NCBI GenBank assembly: GCA_048262455.1
Contig: JBLXFD010000006.1
Coordinates: 1 to 64,000 of the forward strand
Direction: 5' to 3'
Source: Psychromarinibacter sp048262455
GTDB taxonomy: Bacteria > Pseudomonadota > Alphaproteobacteria > Rhodobacterales > Rhodobacteraceae
DNA: 64,000 bases
Shown here: positions 26,156 through 34,394 of the stretch, piece after piece
Numbering within the stretch: position 1 is the stretch's first letter
How the letters are laid out: every line of letters starts with the position of its first letter
Notes under the pieces: generated by a model
What the model saw: only the letters and a program-made list of their open reading frames with translations
Told to the model about the DNA's origin: nothing
Database searches by the model: none
Made by a program: the position numbers and the translations under genes

Positions 26156-28450
26156 ATGCGCCGCCTAGCCATTACGCTCGCCCTTACCGCCGCCACCGCC
26201 GCCGGCCTTGCCGCGGTCTCCGGCCCCGCCGCCGCGCAGCCCGCCAAGTTCGATCCCGCCGATTTCGGCAAGATCGTCGTGGCGCCGCGGCAGTCCACCG
26301 AGAACGGCATCACCTTCGAGCAGGCCTTCGGCGACTACCAGAACGAGCCGATCATCACCTACGGCGAGAACAGCCCGGCGGTGAAGATCGGCCGGCCCGT
26401 GGGGCGGCTGGACCTGCTGCACGCGGACGGCACCACCGGCTTCTGCACCGCCTTCATCGTGGACGACCAGCACATCCTGACCAACCACCACTGCACCCCG
26501 GGCATGGACGGCGACATCACCGGCGCCAACAGCGGGCTGACGGCGGCGCAGTTCGTCGCCGGCTACATCCAGCCCGGCCGCGCCAGCGGGGTCGACCGCT
26601 ACACCGTCTCGCCGACCATCGTCGAGACCAACCGCGCCCTCGACTACACGGTGCTGCGGGTGTTCGGCGATCCCTCGACCAAATACGGCAAGATGGAACT
26701 GACGGCGGACGATCCCGAGGACAGCGATTTCCTGTGGATCATCGGCCACCCCGAGGGCCAATCCCAGCACATCAGCCGCGAGGGCTGCGCCGCGGCCTCT
26801 CCGGCGGTGTCCGAGGAGGGCAAGCTGGTCCATACCTGCGACACGCTGGGCGGCAACTCCGGCTCGCCGGTGATCCGCATCACCGACCGCCGGGTGATCG
26901 GCCTGCACCACGCGGGCGACAACCGCACCGGGTTCAACTTCGCCATCCCGATGAAGCGGATCCTCGAGGTCAGCAATGTGCTGAAGGCCTCGGCGCCGAT
27001 GCCCGGCCCGGTGGCCGTGGTGGCCCCGCCGCCGCCGCCGCCCGCCGTGGTGACCCCGCCGGTGCAGCCCGCGCCGGAACTGACCTCGGCCCCGCCGCCG
27101 CAGGTGAACCCCGTCTCGCCGGTGGCCCCGGCGCCGAAGATCGACACCGCCGAGCAGGCCTGCACCGCGATCTGGGCCGAGGCCAAGACGCTGGGCTGCC
27201 CCGGCTACGAGGAATTCGTCTCCAGCTGCCCCGGCCACGCCTTCGTCGGCCTGGCGCAGCGCTACATCGAGGGCCGCTGCCGCACCCTCGCGGCGGCGCC
27301 GCTGCCCGACACCGGCCCGCTGCGCGAGTCGCGCCCGACGCTGGGCCCCTCGGCGCTGGACAGCGCCGGCGAGGTGCTGGTGGTGAAGGCCTCCGGCGGC
27401 GGCCAGTACCGCGACCTGCAGTCAGCGGTGGACGCCGCCCCTGACGGCGCGCGGATCGAGGTCTACCCGGGCACCTATACCTCCGGCGTGAGCGTCTCCC
27501 ACGAGGTCGAGATCGTCGGCGTCGGCCGGCGCGACGAGATCGTGCTGCGGGTGGCCAACGCCAACGTGATCTACTGGTCCGCCCCGGGCGGCCGCGTCTC
27601 GAACCTGACGATCCGGCAGGAGGGGGGCAACTACGCGGCGGTCTACTTCAACGGCGGCTCGGCGACGCTGGAGGACAACGACATCTCCTCGCGCGGGTTC
27701 GCGGGGGTGGAGATCGCCAACGACTCCGACCCGATCGTGCGGCGCAACATCATCCACGACGGCAACGAGGCCGGGGTGATGGTCTACGGCACCGGCCGCG
27801 GCCAGGTGCTGGAGAACGAGATCTACGGCAATACCTACGCCGGGATGGAGATCGTCGACGGCGGCGACCCGGTGGTGCGCAACAACGAGATCCACAGCAA
27901 CCTGCAGTCGGGCATGTTCGTGCACCGCGACGGACGCGGGCGCATCCAGCAGAACGACGTGCACTCCAACGCCTTCGCCGGGCTGGAGATCGCCAACGGC
28001 GGCAACCCCTTCGTGCGCGACAACGACTTCCGCGACAACTCGGAGAACGGGATCATCGTGTCGTCCCAGGGCCGGGGGCGGATCGAGGACAACCGAATGA
28101 CCGGCAATACCTTCGCCGGGCTGCAGGTGCGCGACGGCGGTGACCCCGAGGTGGTGCGCAACGACATCAGCGCCAACGTGGAGAGCGGCGTGTTCATCTA
28201 CGGCGGCGGCATGGGCCGGCTGGAGGACAACACCATCCTCGACAACGGCAAGGCGGGCATCGAGGTGACCGGCGACGGCTCTCCGGTGGTGCGCGGCAAC
28301 CGGGTCAGCGGCAACACCTACCAGGCCGTCTGGATCTACGAGAACGGCGGCGGCACCTTCGAGAACAACGACTTCCGCGACAATGCCATGGGCGCCTTCC
28401 TGGTGGAGGGGCCGCAGGGCAACGTGGTCCGCTCGGGCAACCGGGAGTAG
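26156..28450 (+). CDS. Secreted trypsin-like serine protease fused to a right-handed beta-helix domain
   Basis: A 764-residue exported protein. Signal peptide 1-28 (ends AAAQ). The S1-type protease domain (about 60-280) has TNHHC with catalytic His112, DYTVLRV with Asp163 and GGNSGSP with Ser235; residues 281-327 are a proline-rich linker. A small Cys-containing domain (about 330-380) follows, then a parallel beta-helix (about 405-764) with a DUF1565-like start (GGQYRDLQSAVDAAPDGA) and ten or more NxI-x3-N-x-xAG-type coils of about 23 residues. The beta-helix part may bind or degrade polysaccharide or display the protease at the surface; no lyase active site was identified. Confidence 0.88.
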   Translation: MRRLAITLALTAATAAGLAAVSGPAAAQPAKFDPADFGKIVVAPRQSTENGITFEQAFGDYQNEPIITYGENSPAVKIGRPVGRLDLLHADGTTGFCTAFIVDDQHILTNHHCTPGMDGDITGANSGLTAAQFVAGYIQPGRASGVDRYTVSPTIVETNRALDYTVLRVFGDPSTKYGKMELTADDPEDSDFLWIIGHPEGQSQHISREGCAAASPAVSEEGKLVHTCDTLGGNSGSPVIRITDRRVIGLHHAGDNRTGFNFAIPMKRILEVSNVLKASAPMPGPVAVVAPPPPPPAVVTPPVQPAPELTSAPPPQVNPVSPVAPAPKIDTAEQACTAIWAEAKTLGCPGYEEFVSSCPGHAFVGLAQRYIEGRCRTLAAAPLPDTGPLRESRPTLGPSALDSAGEVLVVKASGGGQYRDLQSAVDAAPDGARIEVYPGTYTSGVSVSHEVEIVGVGRRDEIVLRVANANVIYWSAPGGRVSNLTIRQEGGNYAAVYFNGGSATLEDNDISSRGFAGVEIANDSDPIVRRNIIHDGNEAGVMVYGTGRGQVLENEIYGNTYAGMEIVDGGDPVVRNNEIHSNLQSGMFVHRDGRGRIQQNDVHSNAFAGLEIANGGNPFVRDNDFRDNSENGIIVSSQGRGRIEDNRMTGNTFAGLQVRDGGDPEVVRNDISANVESGVFIYGGGMGRLEDNTILDNGKAGIEVTGDGSPVVRGNRVSGNTYQAVWIYENGGGTFENNDFRDNAMGAFLVEGPQGNVVRSGNRE

Positions 28451-28558
28451 GGGGCGCGAGAAGGGGCGCAGGGAGATCAGCGGCATTTCGGCTTGCATTC
28501 GCCGCGCCGATGCGGTTCCACGCCGGTGTTTCCAGGTAGCGGGCGGAAGGGCGCGGCG

Positions 28559-28798
28559 ATGAAGGCACGGGTTCAGGTAATGCTGAAGAACGGGGTTCTC
28601 GACCCCCAGGGCGAAGCGGTGCGCCACGCGCTGGGATCGCTGGGCTTCGAGGGGGTCGGCGGGGTCCGGCAGGGCAAGCTGATCGTGCTGGACCTGGACG
28701 AGACCGACCCCGCGAAGGCGCGCGAGAAAGTGACGGCGATGTGCGAGAAGCTGCTCGCCAACACGGTGATCGAAAGCTACGAGATCGAGATCGGCTGA
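28559..28798 (+). CDS. purS: FGAM synthase subunit PurS
   Basis: Small structural subunit of formylglycinamidine ribonucleotide synthase (PurSQL). The 79-residue protein has the typical MKARVQVMLKNGVLDPQGEAV opening, and VGGVRQGKLIVLDL and the C-terminal NTVIESYEIEI strand. Normally purQ follows directly; here an alcohol dehydrogenase gene intervenes. Confidence 0.95.
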   Translation: MKARVQVMLKNGVLDPQGEAVRHALGSLGFEGVGGVRQGKLIVLDLDETDPAKAREKVTAMCEKLLANTVIESYEIEIG

Positions 28799-28840
28799 CA
28801 TGATGGACCCACGGCAACCGCGGCCCGCGGAGACGGGCGC

Positions 28841-29878
28841 ATGAGGGCGGCGGTGCTGGAGGCCTTCCACGCGCCGCTGGTGCTGCGCGACGTTCCGGAC
28901 CCGGACTGCCCCGAGGACGGGGTGGTGCTGGAGGTGCTGGCCTGCGGCGTCTGCCGCTCCGACTGGCACGGCTGGGTGGGCGAGCATCCCCGGGTGCGCC
29001 GCGGCGCCGTGCTGGGGCACGAGTACTGCGGCCGCGTCGTCGCCGCCGGCCCCCGCGCGCGCTACGGCCTGGGCGAGGTGCTGATCGCCCCGTTCATCCT
29101 GGCCTGCGGCGAATGCCCGGCCTGCCGGCGCGGGGTGTCGAACACCTGCACCGACCAGGTGATCCCCGGCTTCACCCAACCCGGCGCCTACGCGCAATAC
29201 GTGGCGGTGCCGCGCGACCACAACCTTGTGCGCCTGCCGGAGGCGCTGACCCCGGCGCTGGCGGCGGGGCTGGGCTGCCGGGTGACCACGGCCTGGCACG
29301 CGCTGACCGACCGGGCCGCCGTGAAGGCGGGCGAGTGGGTGGCGGTGCACGGCACCGGCGGCATCGGCCAGGCGGCGGCGCTTCTCGCGCAGGCGCTCGG
29401 CGCGCGGGTGGTGGTGGTGGACATCGTGCCCGAGAAGCTGGCGCTGGCGAAGAAGCTGGGGGCCGAGGCGGCGGTGGACGCGCGCGGCGGCCGCGCCGCG
29501 GAGGCGATCCGCGAGATCACCGGCGGCGGCGCCGACGTCTCGCTGGAGGCGCTGGGGATCGAGGCCACCACCAATGCCTCGATCGAGTGCCTGGCGCCGC
29601 TGGGCCGGCACGTGCAGATCGGCATGCCGGTGGGCCATACCGCGAAGATGCAGATCAACATGAACGCGGTCTACATGAACAACCTCGCGCTTTACGGCAC
29701 CCGCGGGATGCCGGCGTGGAAGTACCCCTCGCTGCTGGGTCTGATCGAGCGCGGCGCGGTGGACATCGCGCCGCTGGTGGCCCGGCAGGTGCCGCTGTCG
29801 GGCGCCAGCGCCGAGCTGGCCGCGATGGACGGGCCGACGGCGCCGGGGACGGCGGTGATCACGGATTTCGCGGGCTGA
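28841..29878 (+). CDS. Zinc-dependent alcohol dehydrogenase family protein
   Basis: A 345-residue medium-chain dehydrogenase. Catalytic-zinc ligands are in GVCRSDWHG and LGHEYCG, structural-zinc cysteines in CGECPACRRGVSNTC, and the NAD(P)-binding Rossmann motif in GTGGIGQAA near residue 170. It occupies the purS-purQ interval, in the same direction, so it is probably transcribed with them although it has no role in purine synthesis. The substrate is unknown. Confidence 0.9.
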   Translation: MRAAVLEAFHAPLVLRDVPDPDCPEDGVVLEVLACGVCRSDWHGWVGEHPRVRRGAVLGHEYCGRVVAAGPRARYGLGEVLIAPFILACGECPACRRGVSNTCTDQVIPGFTQPGAYAQYVAVPRDHNLVRLPEALTPALAAGLGCRVTTAWHALTDRAAVKAGEWVAVHGTGGIGQAAALLAQALGARVVVVDIVPEKLALAKKLGAEAAVDARGGRAAEAIREITGGGADVSLEALGIEATTNASIECLAPLGRHVQIGMPVGHTAKMQINMNAVYMNNLALYGTRGMPAWKYPSLLGLIERGAVDIAPLVARQVPLSGASAELAAMDGPTAPGTAVITDFAG

Positions 29879-29965
29879 GGCGGGGTTTCTCGCGCCTGGT
29901 AGGGATTTCTAAACGCTTGGCCGGGTAGTTGATCGGTCGTGAGAGTAGTATTTGTGTAGCGTGCG

Positions 29966-29981
29966 AAGAGTGGCCACTCTT
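29966..29981. promoter_or_regulatory. 16 bp perfect palindrome upstream of purQ
   Basis: AAGAGTGGCCACTCTT is a perfect 16 bp palindrome in the 197 bp gap before purQ, in a region less GC-rich than its surroundings. It may be an operator; with no U-tract it is not an intrinsic terminator. Confidence 0.4.
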
Positions 29982-30075
29982 TCTCCATGCCCCGGCCCCG
30001 TGCAGGTGAGGTCTGGTAATGGGCCCGGCAAGACGTTAATTGGCGCTGAAATCCAAGTCTGAGGATGGATCTGCC

Positions 30076-30744
30076 ATGAAAGCCGCCGTCATCGTCTACC
30101 CCGGCTCCAACTGCGACCGCGACCTGAAGGTGGCGTTCGAGCGGGCGGGGGCCGAGGTTGCCATGGTCTGGCACAAGGAGACCAGCCTGCCCGACGGGAT
30201 CGACATCGTCGGCGTGCCGGGCGGTTTTTCCTACGGCGACTACCTGCGATGCGGCGCCATCGCCGCGCGCTCGCCCATCTCGTCGGCGCTGGTGGATTAC
30301 GTCCACGGCGGCGGGCACGCGCTGGGGATCTGCAACGGCTTCCAGGTGCTGACGGAGACCGGCCTGCTGCCCGGGGCGCTGATGCGCAACGGGGGGCTGA
30401 AGTTCATATGCCGCACCGAGGCGCTGCGGGTGGCGACGGCGGACAGCGTCTTTACCCGCGGGCTGGGGCAGGGCGACGAGATCCGCCTGCCGGTGGCGCA
30501 CCACGATGGCAACTACGTGATCGACCCCGAGGGGCTGGCGCGGCTGGAGGGCGAGGACCGGATCGCCTTTACCTATGCCCGCAACCCCAACGGGTCCGTC
30601 GCCGACATCGCCGGTGTCCTGTCGGAAAACCGGCGCGTTCTGGGCCTGATGCCGCACCCGGAACGGGCGGTGGACGCGGCCCACGGCGGCACCGACGGCG
30701 CCGCGATCTTCGCCGCCCTCGCGGGGCTGGTGGAACCCGCCTGA
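30076..30744 (+). CDS. purQ: FGAM synthase glutaminase subunit PurQ
   Basis: Releases ammonia from glutamine for the PurL reaction in purine synthesis. The 222-residue class I glutamine amidotransferase has VYPGSNCDRD at the start, PGGFSYGDYLRCGAIAA, the nucleophile cysteine in LGICNGFQ near residue 87, and the catalytic His/Glu in GLMPHPERA. The ATG at 30076 follows a 197 bp gap, suggesting it may have its own promoter. Confidence 0.96.
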   Translation: MKAAVIVYPGSNCDRDLKVAFERAGAEVAMVWHKETSLPDGIDIVGVPGGFSYGDYLRCGAIAARSPISSALVDYVHGGGHALGICNGFQVLTETGLLPGALMRNGGLKFICRTEALRVATADSVFTRGLGQGDEIRLPVAHHDGNYVIDPEGLARLEGEDRIAFTYARNPNGSVADIAGVLSENRRVLGLMPHPERAVDAAHGGTDGAAIFAALAGLVEPA

Positions 30745-30789
30745 ACCCCCGTGCTTGAGCGGGGGGGCCGGCAGCCCTAGATTGGCACC

Positions 30790-32550
30790 ATGACCGACAG
30801 CGCTTCACCCGGCGACGACACGGTCCGCAACGCGCTGTCATGGCGCGTTCGGGCAGGGCTGCTGCTGTTCACCGCCGCCGCAATCGCGGTGGTCTGGTTC
30901 ACCAACCAGTTTCTGACAGAGCGCTACACCGTCTCCACCAAGAACCGCGCCGAGGTGCGGCAGGCGCTGTACGCCGGCAACCTGCTGAGCGAGCTGCAGC
31001 GCAATTCCGTGGTGCCGCTGCTGCTGTCGCGGGACCCGGTGCTGATCGGGGCGCTGAACTCCAGCGACTTCAGCCAGACCTCGCAGCGGCTGATCTCGGT
31101 CAAGGACGAGATCGGGGCGGCCTCGCTGATGATGCTGGACGCCTCGGGGCGCACGGTGGCGGCGACCGACCGGGGGCTGCTGGGCTCGAACCACCGCAGC
31201 GAGCCCTATTTTGTCTCGGCCCTGCGTTCCACCGACACGGTGTTCAACAGCTTCCGGCGCAACGAGGTGGCGGTGGAGTTCAACTATTCCCGCCGGATCG
31301 AGGCCGGGGGGGAGCTGATCGGCGTCATCGTGGTCGAGGTGGACCTGCGCAAGTTCGAGCAGACCTGGTCCACCATCTCGGACGCGGTGATCGTCACCGA
31401 CAGCGAAGGCGTCATCGTCCTGTCGACCGAGCCGCGCTGGCGCGGCCTGACGGAAGAGGAGGCGCTGAAGCTGCGGTCCGCCCCCTCGGCCATCGAGCGG
31501 GCGATCCGCGCCACCGCCGACTGGGCGGCGCTGCCGACCGAGGCCTTCTACCGCGGCTCGTCGCTGATGCGGCTGGAGAACCGGATCCCCTTCCGCGGCT
31601 GGCGCATGGTCACCTTCACCACCTATTCCAGCGTGCGCGAGCGGGTGAACGGCGTGCTGGCGCTGGAGATCATGTTCTTCGCCATCCTGCTGGCCGGCGC
31701 CTTCTACCTGTCCAGCCGCCGGGCGCTGGCGCGCTCGATCTTCTTCCAGCGGGAGTCCTCGGAGCTGCGGCAGCTGAACGACACGCTGCAGCGGGAAATC
31801 GCCGAGCGGGAGCGGGTGGAAAAGAACCTCGAGGTGGCCGAGCAGACCATCGCCCAAAGCTCGAAACTGGCCGCTTTGGGCGAGATGTCCGCCAGCGTCA
31901 GCCACGAGCTGAACCAGCCGCTGGCCGCCATGAAGACCTACCTCGCCGGCGCCCGCCTGCTGCTGCTGCGCAAGCGGCCGGAGGAGGCGCTGTCGTCCTT
32001 CCAGCGGGTCGACGACCTGATCGAGCGGATGGGCGCCATCACCCGGCAGCTTAAAAGCTTTGCCCGGAAGGGCGGCGACGCGCTGGAGCCCTTGGACGCG
32101 CGGGCCAGCATTTCCTCGGCCCTGTCGATGATGGAGCCGCAGCTGAAGGTGCGGAAGGTGAAGATCACCCGCAGCCTGCCCAACCAGCCGGTGATGATCA
32201 TGGCGGACCGCATCCGGCTGGAGCAGGTGCTGATCAACCTGCTGCGCAACGCGCTGGACGCCACCAAGGAGGTGGCGGACCCGGCGGTCGACATCATCCT
32301 GATGGCCGGTCAGTCCTGCACCATCACCGTGCGCGACAACGGCCCCGGGATCGAGGATCTCGAGTCGTTGTTCGAGCCGTTCTACACCACCAAGGCCCCC
32401 GGCGACGGCGTGGGTCTCGGACTTGCGATCTCCTCGGGCATTGTGAAGGACCTGAAGGGAAGACTATATGCCCGCAACGGGCGCGCGGGCGGCGCCGTGT
32501 TCGAGATACGGCTGCCGCTGATCGACGCGGAAATGAAAGCCGCCGAATGA
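30790..32550 (+). CDS. dctB: Sensor histidine kinase, DctB type
   Basis: Membrane-bound sensor of a two-component system, probably for C4-dicarboxylates. The 586-residue protein has an N-terminal membrane helix (about 18-40), a periplasmic double-PDC sensor region (about 45-290), a second membrane helix (about 292-312), a coiled-coil linker, the H box SVSHELNQPLAAMK (His about 377) and an ATPase domain with NLLRNALDAT, DNGPGI and GVGLGLAIS. dctD follows 10 bp later. Confidence 0.92.
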   Translation: MTDSASPGDDTVRNALSWRVRAGLLLFTAAAIAVVWFTNQFLTERYTVSTKNRAEVRQALYAGNLLSELQRNSVVPLLLSRDPVLIGALNSSDFSQTSQRLISVKDEIGAASLMMLDASGRTVAATDRGLLGSNHRSEPYFVSALRSTDTVFNSFRRNEVAVEFNYSRRIEAGGELIGVIVVEVDLRKFEQTWSTISDAVIVTDSEGVIVLSTEPRWRGLTEEEALKLRSAPSAIERAIRATADWAALPTEAFYRGSSLMRLENRIPFRGWRMVTFTTYSSVRERVNGVLALEIMFFAILLAGAFYLSSRRALARSIFFQRESSELRQLNDTLQREIAERERVEKNLEVAEQTIAQSSKLAALGEMSASVSHELNQPLAAMKTYLAGARLLLLRKRPEEALSSFQRVDDLIERMGAITRQLKSFARKGGDALEPLDARASISSALSMMEPQLKVRKVKITRSLPNQPVMIMADRIRLEQVLINLLRNALDATKEVADPAVDIILMAGQSCTITVRDNGPGIEDLESLFEPFYTTKAPGDGVGLGLAISSGIVKDLKGRLYARNGRAGGAVFEIRLPLIDAEMKAAE

Positions 32551-32560
32551 GGTTACATCT

Positions 32561-33892
32561 ATGACGCAGGCTATGAAAATCGCCATCATCGACGACGAGC
32601 AGGACATGCGCCAGTCGATCAGCCAGTGGCTGGCCCTGTCCGGCTTTGACACCGAAACCTTCGCCAGCGCCGAGGACGCGCTGAAGAACCTTGGCCCCGA
32701 CTATCCCGGCGCGGTGGTCAGCGACATCAAGATGCCCGGCATGGACGGGATGACCTTCCTCAAGCGGCTGATGAGCGTCGACAGCGCGCTGCCGGTCATC
32801 ATGATCACCGGCCACGGCGACGTGCCCATGGCGGTGGAGGCGATGCGCGTGGGGGCCTTCGACTTCCTTGAAAAGCCCTTTAACCCCGACCGGATGACCG
32901 AGCTGGCCAAGAAGGCCACCCAGCGGCGCCGGCTGATCCTCGACAACCGGGCGCTGCGGCGTGAGCTGTCGGACGGGTCCACCCTGATGAAGAAGCTGAT
33001 CGGCGCCAGCCCGGTGATGGAACGGCTGCGCGAGGACATCCTCGATCTCGGGCAGGCGGACGGGCACGTGCTGATCGACGGCGAGACCGGCACCGGCAAG
33101 ACGCTGGTGGCGCATGCGCTGCACGCGGTGGGCGCCAAGGCGGGCAAGAAGTTCGTGCTGCTGTCCTGCGCCGCCAACGACAAGGAGACGCTGGGCGCCA
33201 AGCTGTTCGGCCCGGTCGAGGAGGGCGGCGGCCTGCCGGCGCTGGAGGAGGCGCGCGGCGGCACGCTGGTGCTGGAGGACATCGAGTCGCTGCCGCAGGA
33301 GCTGCAGGCGCGGCTTTTGAGCTGGATGAACGAGCAGGGCACCCCGGCCGAGACCCGCATCGTCGCCATCTCGAACCTGCAGGAACAGGGCAAGACCTGC
33401 GAGGACGTGCTGCGGCCGGACCTCTATTTCCGCCTCGCCGCGATGAAGATCACCCTGCCGCCGCTGCGCCAGCGGGGCGAGGACATCCTGATGCTGTTCA
33501 CCCATTTCTCGGAACAGTTCGCCGACGAATACGGCTGCGACGCGCCGCAGGTCAGCGCGCAGGAGGCGGCGCAGCTGTTGCAGGCGCCCTGGCCGGGCAA
33601 CATCCGCCAGCTGATCAACGTGGCGGAACGCGCGGTGCTGCAGAACCGCCGGGGCTCGGGCACCATCGCCAGCCTGCTGATGGCCGAAAGCGACGACGCC
33701 GCCCCGGTGATGACCACCGAGGGCAAGCCGCTGAAGGAATACGTGGAGGCCTTTGAGCGGATGCTGATCGACAACACCATGCGGCGCCACAAGGGCTCTA
33801 TCGTCGCGGTGATGGACGAGCTGTGCCTGCCGCGCCGGACGCTGAACGAGAAGATGGCCAAGTACAACCTGCAGCGGTCCGACTACCTCTAG
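32561..33892 (+). CDS. dctD: NtrC-family response regulator DctD, lacking the sigma-54 GAFTGA loop
   Basis: Response-regulator partner of DctB, 443 residues. The receiver domain has DDEQD and the phospho-Asp55 in VVSDIKMPG; the AAA+ domain has Walker A GETGTGKT (174-181). Where sigma-54 activators carry ELFGHExGAFTGA, this one reads KLFGPVEEGGG (214-224), with GAFTGA deleted, and the Walker B DE is swapped to LVLEDIE (236-242). The C-terminal Fis-like HTH (about 411-440) is intact. It therefore should bind DNA but probably cannot activate sigma-54 polymerase; it may act on sigma-70 promoters or as a repressor, as the GAFTGA-less NtrC of Rhodobacter capsulatus does with sigma-70. Confidence 0.9.
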   Translation: MTQAMKIAIIDDEQDMRQSISQWLALSGFDTETFASAEDALKNLGPDYPGAVVSDIKMPGMDGMTFLKRLMSVDSALPVIMITGHGDVPMAVEAMRVGAFDFLEKPFNPDRMTELAKKATQRRRLILDNRALRRELSDGSTLMKKLIGASPVMERLREDILDLGQADGHVLIDGETGTGKTLVAHALHAVGAKAGKKFVLLSCAANDKETLGAKLFGPVEEGGGLPALEEARGGTLVLEDIESLPQELQARLLSWMNEQGTPAETRIVAISNLQEQGKTCEDVLRPDLYFRLAAMKITLPPLRQRGEDILMLFTHFSEQFADEYGCDAPQVSAQEAAQLLQAPWPGNIRQLINVAERAVLQNRRGSGTIASLLMAESDDAAPVMTTEGKPLKEYVEAFERMLIDNTMRRHKGSIVAVMDELCLPRRTLNEKMAKYNLQRSDYL

Positions 33893-34394
33893 GCTCGCGC
33901 ATCATTCCGGCCGCGGCGCTGCCCTGCAACAGGGGGCGCCGGGCCGGGTGCGGGCGGGGCGGCCGTTGACCCGGATGATCCCCGCGCCACTGCACAAGCA
34001 CTTTCTCCATTGTCATATTACCGGCTTCGCTAGTATGTTCGCCGCAGCGCCCCCGCGACGGTTTTTGCGGCAGTGCTGTATACATTGAATTTTTTCGTGT
34101 TCTTCCGCAAATCCGGCCAGGCCGGGGAAGAGCGCGAGAGGAGAACCAGGCCCGCAGGGGCCGGGGAATCGCCCGACTAGCCCCCCGGGGCCGGGCCATG
34201 AACGGGCGTTCTTCGCAGGAAGAGCGCTGGAGAAGAACCGCGATGAGGCGCGCAGGAACAGACACACGCGATGCGACGGCCATGCTGCCGCGCATCCTGT
34301 CGTCGCGCGTGCCCGATCTCGCCCAGGAAAAACACCTGCAGAAGGTTCTCGCGCCCCCCGGCGCGGGGCCGACGAGGGTGTGCTCAAGGACTAC
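33893..34394 (+). promoter_or_regulatory. Long structured leader of rne
   Basis: A 502 bp stretch without a credible gene. A promoter-like TTGTCA (34010-34015) with TAGTAT (34031-34036) precedes a leader of about 350 nt. It can fold into TCTTCC/GGAAGA and CCGGCC-A-GGCCGG arms (34101-34131) and GTTCTTC/GAAGAAC (34208-34238). The spacing between promoter boxes (15 bp) is short. RNase E genes are commonly autoregulated through long 5' leaders, so this is a candidate; the structure differs from the E. coli leader. Confidence 0.4.
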
